A stretch of DNA of 64,000 nucleotides from Ipomoea triloba. Its lineage: Eukaryota > Streptophyta > Magnoliopsida > Solanales > Convolvulaceae. The stretch is from assembly GCF_003576645.1 (NCBI RefSeq), contig NC_044923.1, positions 10,878,809 through 10,942,808 of the forward strand, in the 5' to 3' direction. This document shows positions 44,396-55,224 of the stretch, in pieces. Numbering within the stretch: the stretch's first letter is position 1; each line of letters begins with the position of its first letter. The translations under genes and the position numbers were made by a program. Below the pieces are notes generated by a model. It had not been told where the DNA came from and did no database searches. It was given only the letters and a program-made list of their open reading frames with translations.

Positions 44396-46246
44396 TGTTA
44401 GGAACATCATGTAATAGGTTTTGATGATACCAACTGTTAAGTAGAAATCCCCAAGTCTCGATACATAGGCAAAACGCTGTAAGTTCGACAAGTAAACCAA
44501 GAGCGAAAATACAATCGGGTAACTTGAGCTCAACTCGGAAAATATTTAAGCTTAAGGTAAACCTGTTTGAACATCTTAGAAGTCTCGTGTTGTAATCATA
44601 TAGACAGATCAGAAGAAAGCATGGGACAACACTGGAGGAATAAGGGTCTGCGAGACATCAACCAAGTCTCGAGACATAAGCAGAGTTCGAGAGATAGGAC
44701 CTCTCGATGCAGCTATCCAGTTCGTGACATAAGCTGAGTTCGAGAGGTAGGACCTCTCGATACAGCTATCCAGTTCGAGACATAAACAGAGTTCGAGAGA
44801 TAGACCTCTCGATATTTGAGTTCGAGACATCAAGCAATCAAGATATCAACCTTGGTCTCTATACACTAACAATTCTCCAACAAAGCTGATTGACGGTCAA
44901 GAAACATACTTAAAGTTTGGAGAAGAAGTATATCATGGAGATAGAATAACAAAGAGGTGCCGAACGTGAAGATTTCAAAGTGGGCGGAAATGGATGACAC
45001 GTCAGATTTCCACCACAAACGGTCAAAAGGTGCACCAATACTGAAGTGGTCTGATTCCCTACAAACAAGGAATAATGGGAATACAAAAAGAGTAACTTTT
45101 ACCAAAAGACGAAAGTGGAGCATGGACTCAAGAAAGTGAACTATAGAATATTCACTACAAGACAAGAGGTTCAAGTTACAAGATCACCTCTCCATGAAGA
45201 ATGCTGAAAAGATGCAAGTCCCATACACATCATGGGAGACAAATTTCAAACGGAATAATTTTCCCTCCAACGGAATTATTCCTCAACTCTCATATAAAAA
45301 GGGACGTGAAGACACACAAAAAAAAAAGAAGTGGGTTGGTTCATTCAGAACTAAAAAGAGGTGTCTATTTCAAACGTTCAAGTGCAAGCATTCAACTTGG
45401 AATATCATCCTGATATTCAATACAGCGAGAAAAACACATCTTAGTGTTTAAGAGAGTTACATAGCTTAAACTGCAATATATCTAGAAGGTGACCAAAGCT
45501 GCTCTACATCGAAGTTGATTCAACGATAGCTTTTGGTCAGATTGGAATTTTGTTACATTCAACTGTGACAACCAAAAACACCTTGCTTTGGATTAAGCAA
45601 GAGAGGTGGAGTAACCTGGCAGCTGTCCGAGTGAAAGAAACCTGAGGCTTGACGCGGGCTTGGTGATCAAAGGTCAAGTGCTCGAGAGGTGGAGTAACTG
45701 GAAGCGGGGAGAAAGACCTTGGAGAGGCGGAGTAACCTGGGAGCTGTCTTGTGAAGATCCTGAGGCTTGACGCGGGCTTGGTGATCAAAGGTCAAGTGCT
45801 CGATAGGTGGAGTAACAAGAAGCGGGGCGAAAAACCTGAGGCTTGAGGCGGGCTTCGTGATCAAAGCTCACGCGCTCGATATTGTACTAAAAAGGGTAGT
45901 TTTTAGTGCAATCCTTCCAGGGAGTTTCTGGAAGAAGAGTGGACGTAGGCGGGTTGGCCGAACCACTTAAAAATCTCTCTTGCATTTACTTTCTGCTTTT
46001 ATCTCTCGCTAACCTCTCGATTGCACTGCATATAAACACACCTCTCGAACTAACCCAAACTCGTGCTAATTAAAAGGGGATAATATTTCCGCTGCGCATA
46101 AAACTTTGTCTTCACCTCGTGAGGTATCGAACCTAAACATCCTAAGCTCAATACACACGAGAGGTCGAAAAAGATTTGCAAAATCTTATACAAGTCTATT
46201 CACCCCCCTCCCTCTAGACTTGTACCCCATCCCCTTGGGACCAACA
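44396..46246 (+). repeat. Second LTR of the SIRE-type element
   Basis: 1851 bp, same ends as the first LTR. About 250 bp longer, mainly through diverged repeats of GAGGCTTGACGCGGGCTTGG and GGTGGAGTAAC units (45600-45860) that are not 42 bp. It has its own primer site and gag behind it. Confidence 0.8.
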
Positions 46247-46358
46247 ATTGGTATCAGAGCAAGTTCTCTGATCGATATAAACCTGTGTTTATATTGCCAA
46301 GAGATCCTTCTTTGAAAAATCTTTTGAAAAAGTTTTAAAAGCACGAGATATTTTTAAA

Positions 46359-47746
46359 ATGGACAGCATGTTGTCGAGACATCTTCTTTTTGATCTTAGC
46401 AGGTTCGATGACTGGAAAACACGCATGCTTGCGTATCTATCAGCTCTCCATGATGAGATGGCCGAAGTTATAACGTCTGGACCAGTCAAGATCATGATGG
46501 TGAACACGGCTGCTGAGCAAACCAGGGAGACACCAAAGTACATCCCAAAACCAAGGGAAGAATGGACAAGTGATGATAGGAAGAGAAACAACTTGGACAA
46601 CATTGCCTAGGACATTCTCTTCAGAGCTATAGATGAAACCATCTTCCCAAAAGTAAGAAAGTGCAAAACGGCGAAGGAGGTATGGGATACTTTGATGTTA
46701 ATTGGTGAAGGTGACGAACAGGAAAAGGAGAACAAGCTCACCGTGGCAATGAAGAAGTTCGAGGACTTCAAGATGAAGCCAGGGGAGAGCATCGACAACA
46801 TGGAATCTCGCTTCATGAAGCTATCAATAGAGATCAGTGATCTCGAGAAGGAGATTCCACAAAAGGAGCTAAATCTGAAGGGCTTACGAGGCCTTACCAA
46901 GGAGTGGGAAATGAAGGTGATCACGATGCGTGATCACAGGGATTTGAAGAACACCACAACCGACCAACTGTTCAGAGATCTCAAAGCCTTCGAATTTGAG
47001 ATGTTTCCGAGAGATGAGGACGTGGTGGACAGACGGAATGTGGCACTGGTTGCGGACCAACCAACCACCTCCTCAAGGTCAGATCCTAATCCCACTGATT
47101 TTCTATCTGACGAGCAGTTTGCTTTCTTCATGAGAAAATTCAGGAAGTTCATGAAGAAGACACCGGAAAGCAATACAAGATCACCTTCCTCCTCAAGAAG
47201 GAAAGATGAAAGATATACATCCAGAAGAATGGAGGAAGAAGATCAAGGTCTATGCTACAACTGCAGGAGACCAGGGCACTTCAAGGCTGAATGCCCTTAC
47301 CCACCGGTAAGCAAGCATCAAGGCAAAGATTCCAGAAGAAAAGAGGAATCCAGAGAGAGGCCAGCCAAAAGTGGCCTCAAGGGAGAAACAAAGACACACC
47401 CGCGCAGGAAGGCGCTTGTTGCTGAGGAACTCGAGAAGGCAATCGAGGAGTTCGAGACATCGAGCTCCAGCGATAGCAGCAGCAGCTCAGAGGATGAGAG
47501 GGGGCTCATCTGCTTATATACTACAGAAGAGGAGGATCAGTGCTTGATGGCCATCAATAATGAGGTAACCTCCCCTTCTACATCTCGCTGCTCCATTTCT
47601 ACTTCTCAATGTTCTTCGTTTAGAAGCGATGAGGGTCCCTTCGAGACTATGGAACTGATCAGAAGGAACCTCAAAATCGCTAACAGCACTCATGCCAAAA
47701 TCAGGGAAGAAAATAGCAAGCTAACCGCTGAAAGAGATATGCTTAA
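46359..47746 (+). pseudogene. SIRE-type gag, copy 2 (one stop, cut at N)
   Basis: Same protein as copy 1 but with an AAG-to-TAG change at 46608-46610. Free of 42-bp duplications, so it shows the natural length in that region. The CCHC knuckle is intact. It ends at the single N at 47747, where RT sequence follows directly. Confidence 0.75.
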
Positions 47747-47748
47747 NC

Positions 47749-48825
47749 TTAAAACAAGCTCCGAGAGCTTGGTACGATACCTTATCCTCTTTTCTACTTC
47801 AGTGTGGGTTCACCAAAGGCCTAGTGGACAAAACATTGTTTAGAATTAAGGATGGGGATCACATCTTGTTGGTGCAAATCTATGTGGACGACATCATCTT
47901 TGGAAGCACCAATCCAGACTTGTGCGAGAAGTTCTCCAGATTGATGAAAGGGAAGTTCGAGATGAGCATGATGGGAGAACTCAACTACTTCCTTGGTCTA
48001 CAAGTAAGACAGCTTAAGGAAGGTATCTTCATCAATCAGGAGAAATACACCAAGGATCTGCTCAGGAAATACAACATAGAAGGGAAATCCTCAGTCAAAG
48101 TACCCATGGGAACCTCTCTACGTATCGATATCGATAGTGAAGGTCGAGAGGTCGATCAGACTACTTATCGAGGTATCATCGGATCTCTTCTTTATTTAAC
48201 TGCAAGTAGACCAGATATATCCTTTGCAGTAGGTGTATGTGCTAGATTTCAGGCAAGTCCTAAGGAAAGTCACCTAAATGCATCTAAGAAAATTCTTAGA
48301 TATCTCAAGGGTACGCAAAGTGTGGGACTTTGGTATTCGAGAGGTGGATCTTTCGAACTTATGGGGTATTCAGATGCGGACTTTGCCGGATGTAAGATTG
48401 ATCGAAAGAGCACATCAGGGACATGTCAGTTCCTAGGTGGAAGACTTGTCTCATGGTTTAGCAAGAAACAGCATTCGATAGCTACAAGCACAGCAGAGGC
48501 AGAATATGTAGCAGTTGGAAGTTGTAGTGCTCAGATTTTATGGATGAAGCAACAGTTACTGGATTATGGTGTCGAATGCAAAGAGGTCAAAATTATGTGT
48601 GACAACACCAGCGCCATAGCTATCACTTACAATCCAGTATTACATTCAAGGACGAAACACATTGATATTAAGTACCACTTTATCCGAGACCATGTTGAGA
48701 AAAAGGACATTATTTTGGAATATGTTGCAACTGAGGAGCAACTAGCAGATATTTTCACAAAAGCGCTATGTGAAAATAGATTTTCTCAACTAAGGTTAGA
48801 ATTGGGAATGATAGAATTGGGATGA
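47749..48825 (+). CDS. Copia RT (C-terminal part) and RNase H
   Basis: Opens in frame after the N with LKQAPRAWYDTLSSFLLQCG, the conserved copia RT motif. YVDDIIFGS is the catalytic site. SRPDISFAVG and LRYLKGTQSVGLWYSRG lead into RNase H, with SDADFAG, AEAEYVA, CDNTSAI and HIDIKYHFIRDHV carrying the acidic and His residues. It ends RLELGMIELG before TGA. These enzymes copy element RNA into DNA. The protease, integrase and finger half of RT are absent from the assembly. Confidence 0.85.
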   Translation, partial: LKQAPRAWYDTLSSFLLQCGFTKGLVDKTLFRIKDGDHILLVQIYVDDIIFGSTNPDLCEKFSRLMKGKFEMSMMGELNYFLGLQVRQLKEGIFINQEKYTKDLLRKYNIEGKSSVKVPMGTSLRIDIDSEGREVDQTTYRGIIGSLLYLTASRPDISFAVGVCARFQASPKESHLNASKKILRYLKGTQSVGLWYSRGGSFELMGYSDADFAGCKIDRKSTSGTCQFLGGRLVSWFSKKQHSIATSTAEAEYVAVGSCSAQILWMKQQLLDYGVECKEVKIMCDNTSAIAITYNPVLHSRTKHIDIKYHFIRDHVEKKDIILEYVATEEQLADIFTKALCENRFSQLRLELGMIELG

Positions 48826-48977
48826 GTAATCAAATCCTATCTTCTTGTATTTAGTGCCATGAACTGTTTCGCATGTGAGGAGCAGTTTCATCAACTTTAT
48901 GGCAGCCTTGGAGTTACACAGCATTGAATGGTCATTCATAATGGCATCCCGTGACTCAACAGTGGTAACTTTTGGGC

Positions 48978-48985
48978 TATAAATA
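48978..48985 (+). promoter_or_regulatory. Internal TATA box before the small ORF
   Basis: TATAAATA in GGGCTATAAATAGAGGGG, 40 bp before the ATG at 49025. It lies between pol and the accessory ORF, so a separate transcript is possible. Repeated at 51267-51274 in the duplicated block. Confidence 0.45.
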
Positions 48986-49024
48986 GAGGGGTTTTTCTTA
49001 TCGGTTCATATCATCAACCTCCTC

Positions 49025-49405
49025 ATGGAGAAAAAGAAAGGAAAAGATGATGTTCCATTCTTCTATAGAGGAAAGAAACCAGCAGTTAAGTCCAAAGATT
49101 TTCAAGGAGAAAACTATCCAGAGTTAACGAAGGGTGAAAAGAGTGCGGAGCTTCCCGACAATCCAAGCAAGCATCCTATTCCCATCCAAGGTGAATGGAT
49201 CCCCAAATGCAAGGAGATCCACAACGATGGGAAACTGGAGTCAGGAAAAGAGTCTTGCACAAGAGGGACTTCTACTGCTGCACATTCTGGAAAAGAGCCT
49301 TCCTCAACCAAATGGAGAACCAAGGGAAAAGGAGAGGAAGACCAGATGGGACTTTCTGAGGTCAGCAGCAGTCAAAAGAAAGTGGACAAGAACATGAGGG
49401 GTTGA
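49025..49405 (+). CDS. Small Lys-rich ORF after pol
   Basis: 126 codons, MEKKKGKDDVPFFYRGKK to KKVDKNMRG. Lys, Glu, Ser and Pro dominate; no membrane segment, signal peptide or known domain is visible. It follows a TATA box and is repeated unchanged at 51314-51694. I do not recognise it. A nuclear or nucleic-acid-binding accessory protein is a guess based on charge only. It may also be non-coding leader sequence for the env-position ORF. Confidence 0.35.
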   Translation: MEKKKGKDDVPFFYRGKKPAVKSKDFQGENYPELTKGEKSAELPDNPSKHPIPIQGEWIPKCKEIHNDGKLESGKESCTRGTSTAAHSGKEPSSTKWRTKGKGEEDQMGLSEVSSSQKKVDKNMRG

Positions 49406-49796
49406 CTATCCCTAATCCAAAGACCTGAGGAGGATTAGCGATGAAGATGGTCACTCCCTTATACTTTAAGCAGTTCCTAGAGAAGCATACCGTTCAAACC
49501 TATGACAAGAACGCTGCTAAAAGAGTCTCTAGGAAATTAGGACTTGTATAGATTCATAAGTAATGTAATTGGAAGTCACTAAATGAACTAATGAAATTGT
49601 TCTAAGTGATATCTGCTGTTTGAATCTATCTTCTCTATCTTGTCACCTGTTTGCACTCTGTTTTCGATAAGTAAATCGAAAGGTCAATCGAAAGATACAA
49701 GAGTCAGTCTACGCTATTAACGCTTAAGTCTCGAAGAAGGACAAATCGAGAGATCATGTGTGCTCGAAAGGTACTTCGAGAGATACTGTAATACCC

Positions 49797-50403
49797 CGTA
49801 TTTTATTAACATTATCCTAAGGCGTTGACATTCCTAAGTTATGATCTTCAGATATTTCGAAAGAATTTTTATAAGTAAGTATAGTTGTTATTAAGCTGCG
49901 ATCGTATGTGCCGGTCACGAACCGTAAAATTTTGGGGGGACGAATTTTCAGCTCGGATTTCTTTGGAAATGGATGATTAGGCATATATGACTAAGTATGA
50001 ACTTCCTGCTTAGTTAAGTTGAAATTGGATGAGCTATAAGGGTCGAAATTTATTTCTGATCGTACTTCGCGAAATTTCGCAGTGTTCTGAACCTAGCCCA
50101 TTTTGGGAGCTTTGACTGGAATAAAATTTTGGTGTCGGAAATTATTCTTTCTGGATTATTTTCTACCGAAACTTTATCTGTTTGGACCACAACTGATATG
50201 TTGTGGAGATATTTTATTATTTTATTATTTTTTTTCCTAAAGCTTATCCCATAAGTTGGGATTAAATATAAAAGGAATTTGTTTTCCTTTTCTTCCCCAA
50301 ATGCCAAAAAGAGAGAGAGAGAGGTGTGATCATCTTCCACCATTTTTCTTCCAAAGTTCCATAGCCAAATCCTTCTAAACTTCCAATTTATTCGGTAGAT
50401 TCC
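49797..50403 (+). mobile_element. LTR fragment of another retrotransposon
   Basis: Starts TGTAATACCCCGTATTTTAT, the usual LTR start of several plant chromovirus families, and runs into the N gap. It is inserted in the SIRE-type element after ...TTCGAGAGATAC. The right end is not present. Confidence 0.6.
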
Positions 50404-50428
50404 NNNNNNNNNNNNNNNNNNNNNNNNN
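50404..50428. other. Assembly gap (25 N)
   Basis: Separates the LTR fragment from a second copy of the RT/RNase H block. Confidence 0.99.
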
Positions 50429-51114
50429 AAGGTCGAGAGGTCGATCAGACTACTTATCGAGGTATCATCGGATCTCTTCTTTATTTAACTGCAAGTAGAC
50501 CAGATATATCCTTTGCAGTAGGTGTATGTGCTAGATTTCAGGCAAGTCCTAAGGAAAGTCACCTAAATGCATCTAAGAAAATTCTTAGATATCTCAAGGG
50601 TACGCAAAGTGTGGGACTTTGGTATTCGAGAGGTGGATCTTTCGAACTTATGGGGTATTCAGATGCGGACTTTGCCGGATGTAAGATTGATCGAAAGAGC
50701 ACATCAGGGACATGTCAGTTCCTAGGTGGAAGACTTGTCTCATGGTTTAGCAAGAAACAGCATTCGATAGCTACAAGCACAGCAGAGGCAGAATATGTAG
50801 CAGTTGGAAGTTGTAGTGCTCAGATTTTATGGATGAAGCAACAGTTACTGGATTATGGTGTCGAATGCAAAGAGGTCAAAATTATGTGTGACAACACCAG
50901 CGCCATAGCTATCACTTACAATCCAGTATTACATTCAAGGACGAAACACATTGATATTAAGTACCACTTTATCCGAGACCATGTTGAGAAAAAGGACATT
51001 ATTTTGGAATATGTTGCAACTGAGGAGCAACTAGCAGATATTTTCACAAAAGCGCTATGTGAAAATAGATTTTCTCAACTAAGGTTAGAATTGGGAATGA
51101 TAGAATTGGGATGA
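50429..51114 (+). pseudogene. RNase H part of copia pol, duplicate
   Basis: Same reading as the end of 47749-48825 (REVDQTTYRGIIGSLLYL to LGMIELG). It lacks the RT active site and has no start of its own. Confidence 0.8.
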
Positions 51115-51313
51115 GTAATCAAATCCTATCTTCTTGTATTTAGTGCCATGAACTGTTTCGCATGTGAGGAGCAGTTTCATCAACTTTATGGCAGCCTTGG
51201 AGTTACACAGCATTGAATGGTCATTCATAATGGCATCCCGTGACTCAACAGTGGTAACTTTTGGGCTATAAATAGAGGGGTTTTTCTTATCGGTTCATAT
51301 CATCAACCTCCTC

Positions 51314-51694
51314 ATGGAGAAAAAGAAAGGAAAAGATGATGTTCCATTCTTCTATAGAGGAAAGAAACCAGCAGTTAAGTCCAAAGATTTTCAAGGAGAA
51401 AACTATCCAGAGTTAACGAAGGGTGAAAAGAGTGCGGAGCTTCCCGACAATCCAAGCAAGCATCCTATTCCCATCCAAGGTGAATGGATCCCCAAATGCA
51501 AGGAGATCCACAACGATGGGAAACTGGAGTCAGGAAAAGAGTCTTGCACAAGAGGGACTTCTACTGCTGCACATTCTGGAAAAGAGCCTTCCTCAACCAA
51601 ATGGAGAACCAAGGGAAAAGGAGAGGAAGACCAGATGGGACTTTCTGAGGTCAGCAGCAGTCAAAAGAAAGTGGACAAGAACATGAGGGGTTGA
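51314..51694 (+). CDS. Small Lys-rich ORF, duplicate
   Basis: Identical to 49025-49405; see there. Probably the same gene counted twice. Confidence 0.3.
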   Translation: MEKKKGKDDVPFFYRGKKPAVKSKDFQGENYPELTKGEKSAELPDNPSKHPIPIQGEWIPKCKEIHNDGKLESGKESCTRGTSTAAHSGKEPSSTKWRTKGKGEEDQMGLSEVSSSQKKVDKNMRG

Positions 51695-52058
51695 CTATCC
51701 CTAATCCAAAGACCTGAGGAGGATTAGCGATGAAGATGGTCACTCCCTTATACTTTAAGCAGTTCCTAGAGAAGCATACCGTTCAAACCTATGACAAGAA
51801 CGCTGCTAAAAGAGTCTCTAGGAAATTAGGACTTGTATAGATTCATAAGTAATGTAATTGGAAGTCACTAAATGAACTAATGAAATTGTTCTAAGTGATA
51901 TCTGCTGTTTGAATCTATCTTCTCTATCTTGTCACCTGTTTGCACTCTGTTTTCGATAAGTAAATCGAAAGGTCAATCGAAAGATACAAGAGTCAGTCTA
52001 CGCTATTAACGCTTAAGTCTCGAAGAAGGACAAATCGAGAGATCATGTGTGCTCGAAA

Positions 52059-52076
52059 NNNNNNNNNNNNNNNNNN
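52059..52076. other. Assembly gap (18 N)
   Basis: Right border of the duplicated block. Confidence 0.99.
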
Positions 52077-52649
52077 ATAAGGAGGGTTAGGGATCAATCA
52101 CTCAGGGGGAAGATCCTTAACCAGATCAAGACGGAGGAATAAGGAGGTTTAGGGATCAATCACTCAGGGGGAAGATCCTTAAACTGATTTGGAAGACGGT
52201 TCACCTTCGAGAGGTGAAACTGATAAGCTCAACGGATATAGTTGGAATGGCTAACCTTGAGCATTAATGTTAGCCACGTGGTCTTCGGTTACTGACGGTT
52301 TTCCGCTCTTAAAGGCATTATCTTGATGAGTGGGAGCACACTTATATAAATATCATTTCTTTATATCCCACTATCCAAAAACCGTATTATATCTTACCAA
52401 AATACCCTTACCATATCTTACCTACATAACCGTTAGAAAGGGGTATTTCTGACCTTTAAATTCTTTTAAATCAACCGGGATCCCTTTTCGGGTCAAGCTC
52501 TCAACCCTACCCATATATCCTACCCGAATCCACATGATATAAAAGCCAATTTCTTCTTCCTTACCCGGATTCAAGCAAAAACCGTTTACCCAAAATCCCC
52601 AAATCCTAAACGCTGTACACATTCCCTCCAAAACATCTAACCTTCATCA
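52077..52649 (+). other. Spacer before env-position ORF with PPT-like repeats and TATA
   Basis: TCACTCAGGGGGAAGATCC occurs twice (about 52098 and 52160) in diverged copies and looks like a purine-tract duplication. TTCACC-TTCGAGA-GGTGAA near 52201-52218 is a hairpin. TATATAAATA is at 52343-52352, about 300 bp before the ATG. Confidence 0.5.
52343..52352 (+). promoter_or_regulatory. Internal TATA box before env-position ORF
   Basis: TATATAAATA, 298 bp upstream of the ATG at 52650. A second possible internal promoter of the SIRE-type element. Confidence 0.35.
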
Positions 52650-53399
52650 ATGGCGTCCGAAACTTCAACATCAACCTCATCTTCCGAAGCCTACCAAAAG
52701 GAGCTGCAACACATTCGCACGCAAATCAAACAAGTCAAGGCAGGAAGCATCCTTGACAAAGATGGCTTCATCACGAACTCTTCAAATCCAAAAATGGCAG
52801 AAAAGGTCCTGAAGAAGTTTAAGAAAGCAGGACTGATGAAATACATGACGCATGACTACCGGACCATTCACCCCCTCGACTTCACAGAATGGTTCGCGAA
52901 TGCCAAGGTCACGAAAGGGAAAATCGAAAGCCGATTCAATGAATTTCCCATCACAACCTCTGTAGGTGACCTCAGAGCGGCATTTGATTTCGCGTCATCG
53001 GAGGAAGCAGTCAAGCATCTATCGGATTACGACTTGGACAAGCAAGCCTTCTGGGAGAAAATCCGACTAGCAACTGCACCACCAAGAGCATCCTCAGCCC
53101 TCCGCAAGTACCACCTAAAGGAGAGGTTTGCTCTCGCTGCCGACCTAATCATGAAGTTTGTGCTCGGCAAGGTGTCTGGAACTGACGAGGTTAGTCTAGA
53201 CCTTCTCAAAATCCTCCATGCCATTTGGAACAACAACAAACTGGACTGGGCACACGTTATCTTCAACTTCCTCAGACAACAAGTGCAGGGCTCAGTCTCC
53301 AACATCAACCTGACAATCAGTAAAAAGGTTGGTTTCGGCTTTGTTGTGCAATTTCTCCTAAGCCTGAAGGGCTTTGAACTGATTGTCAGGTTGCTTTGA
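52650..53399 (+). CDS. Env-position ORF, N-terminal part
   Basis: ATG at 52650 (MASETSTSTSSSEAYQKELQ), 249 codons. The region DKDGFITNSSNPKMAEKVLK through IMKFVLGKVSG and WAHVIFNFLRQQV resembles the helical N-terminal domain of ORFs found after pol in SIRE elements and in plant-transposon-protein families. A C-terminal hydrophobic stretch (FGFVVQFLLSLKGFELIV) could be a membrane segment. The frame ends at TGA 53397-53399. The next frame carries on (CQVALKAKRAKN), so a 1- or 2-base shift between about 53360 and 53396 probably separates two parts of one protein. Confidence 0.6.
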   Translation: MASETSTSTSSSEAYQKELQHIRTQIKQVKAGSILDKDGFITNSSNPKMAEKVLKKFKKAGLMKYMTHDYRTIHPLDFTEWFANAKVTKGKIESRFNEFPITTSVGDLRAAFDFASSEEAVKHLSDYDLDKQAFWEKIRLATAPPRASSALRKYHLKERFALAADLIMKFVLGKVSGTDEVSLDLLKILHAIWNNNKLDWAHVIFNFLRQQVQGSVSNINLTISKKVGFGFVVQFLLSLKGFELIVRLL

Positions 53400-55174
53400 A
53401 GGCCAAAAGGGCCAAAAATATTGTTGTCACCCAGGTTCGAGAGGTGACACCGTCGGTAATACAAGTACCCTTCGAGGACAGGGCACAAGCTCAGGGGGAA
53501 CCTCAGGCTACACTGGCCACTGAGGTTGAGAGAGTGCCCCCTACCAGGTCCCTGACAAGAGGTCTGTGTGATGATCTTCATGATGATATTCTTGCTGAGG
53601 ATACTGGTGAATCTGTGTTTGAACCTCGAGAGGAGGTTCGAGAGGTTGAAGGTACTGGGATCAGTGATCCAGTACAGGGGGATACAGAAGAACCACGAGA
53701 GATGGTTCGAGAGATGGATGAACAAGCAGTGGAGTGTGCAACCGAGATTCTGCCTGCTGCCTCTGATGAGCTGAACGCTGAAATCACTTCTCAGTTGAAT
53801 CAACCTGATAAGAATGTATCTAGCTTGGATGAATTCTCCAGAGTACTTCGATGGATCAACTGGAGAACAGGTCCAATTGATCAACTGATCTCGAGAGCAG
53901 CAGATATGATGGCTGAAGAAGAGTTTGCTCTAAATTGGTTGAATATCACCACACTTCCAGCCAATGAACTGCTAGATCTTGCCCATGAGATGAACGTGAC
54001 CAGGACAAATCTTGGTCGAACAGATAAAGGAAAGGGCATAGCAGTTGATGCACCAGAAGTTGAAACCGAGCCTGAAGTAGATCCTGAAACAGAAGCTCGA
54101 TTTCAAGAAGAAATAAGGCTGGCCACTGCCATCTCCTTGGGACAAAATATTGAATTCACGAGAGGTCCAGGAGAGACCTCTGGGGTTGCTCACGATGATA
54201 TTGCAACAGTCGCAATCCCACTGTCCCAAGTCAGTAACTCTGCTCTGAACGAACAGGTAGAAGCTTCGAGAGGTGAATCCGAGACCTCTGAAGCACTTCA
54301 AGTGGCACCCAACACCGTTCTACTTTTACCACCACCTGCGTCCACACCCTCGATTGACAACGATGAAGCTCAGACAGTTCGAGAGGGTGAAGTTCCGTTG
54401 CTCCAACTTCCAGGCTTTCCCATCGATATGGAAATGCCATCACCATTCCTGCTACCAGATGATACAGCATCAACCTTTGCTGCCAGGATGGTTGACAGAC
54501 AGCGATGGAGTGCTCCTGAAATTATAATGATCCATAACTCACCTGAGAAGGAGCACAATGAGCAACATGAGCAAAATGTTCCAAGTCCTGCTGGTTCGAG
54601 AAGTGCTGAGGAGGACGATACAACTATCGAAGGTGGAAACAGGGAAGCACCTATCGAAACTTCGTCTCCAATTCCACCAGCAGATGACCAAGTTCCCAGC
54701 ACTGATTCGAGAGGTAACGCTGAGGAGGAACTTCCATTGGATGGAAACAGGGAAGCGTCCAACACAGAAGATCCCTCCTTGGCTGATCCACTCCCTTCAG
54801 TCGCTGAAGCTGAGGGTCCAGGTTCGAGAGGTGCTGAGCAAGAAGTAATCCAACCCTCAGGTGGAAACCGGGAAGCACCTGACATGGAGCTACCTTCGAG
54901 CTCTGAACTCAGTGTTCCTACAACCCCTCAGAGACTCCTTCGAGAGGTGGACTCGCAGTTGCAAGTTAAGGGTGGAAATCTGGAAGCACCCAAGTCCACT
55001 CCAACGAAAGGTACCTATCGATCCTCTTCTCCTTCTCCTTCTGATTATGATCAACAGGCCGCGCAAGAGTTCTTTGGCGAAGTGCGTCAATTTATGGCTG
55101 ATCAAACTCAGAAGATGGCTCGCTTTGAGCGCGTACTGGCCATTGTTCGAAATGCTGCACTACCCGTGGCTGGC
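53400..55174 (+). CDS. Env-position ORF, C-terminal repeat part
   Basis: About 590 codons with no stop up to the N at 55175. It starts KAKRAKNIVVTQVREV, a basic stretch like a nuclear signal, then is acidic and Pro/Ser/Glu-rich. From about 54157 it has degenerate repeats of 36-39 residues: an SRG, TRG or REV/REG start, then GGNREAP, then a variable Pro/Ser-rich part. The DNA at each repeat start is TTCGAGAGGT or a near match. No transmembrane segment is visible here, so a viral-type envelope role is not supported by this part. It ends near a helical QEFFGEVRQFMADQTQKMAR. Confidence 0.6.
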
Positions 55175-55175
55175 N

Positions 55176-55219
55176 CCCCCCCCCCTCTAGACTTGTACCC
55201 CATCCCCTTGGGACCAACA
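55176..55219 (+). repeat. 3' LTR stub of the SIRE-type element
   Basis: Only the last 44 bp of the LTR (C-run, CTCTAGACTTGTACCCC, GGGACCAACA) remain after the N at 55175. The adjoining ACTAT matches the left target duplication, so this is the true right end. Confidence 0.85.
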
Positions 55220-55224
55220 ACTAT

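Larger units (their letters stand above)
50429..52058 (+). repeat. Duplicated copy of 48140-49769
   Basis: No difference from 48140-49769 was seen in the parts compared. It is bounded by N runs on both sides. It includes RNase H (to 51114), the TATA box (51267-51274) and the small ORF (51314-51694). Most likely the same contig end placed twice. Confidence 0.85.
40698..55219 (+). mobile_element. SIRE-type Ty1/copia element, rearranged assembly
   Basis: Outer ends TGTTAGG...CCAACA with a perfect ACTAT duplication. Content: LTR, gag copy, second LTR, second gag copy, RT/RNase H, small ORF, env-position ORF, and a 44-bp stub of the 3' LTR. Protease, integrase and the first half of RT are missing at the N at 47747. 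One internal block is present twice (48140-49769, 50429-52058). Gag family, tRNA-iMet primer site and an extra ORF after pol fit the SIRE/Maximus lineage. Confidence 0.85.

Noticed and set aside
45600..45860. 42-bp artefact in the second copia LTR
   Set aside because: The repeats are longer, diverged and not spaced by 42 bp, so they look biological.
52650..55174. Plant virus or pararetrovirus insertion
   Set aside because: Position after copia RNase H, shared motifs with the LTR and matching target duplications place it in a retrotransposon; no viral coat or movement protein features were seen.
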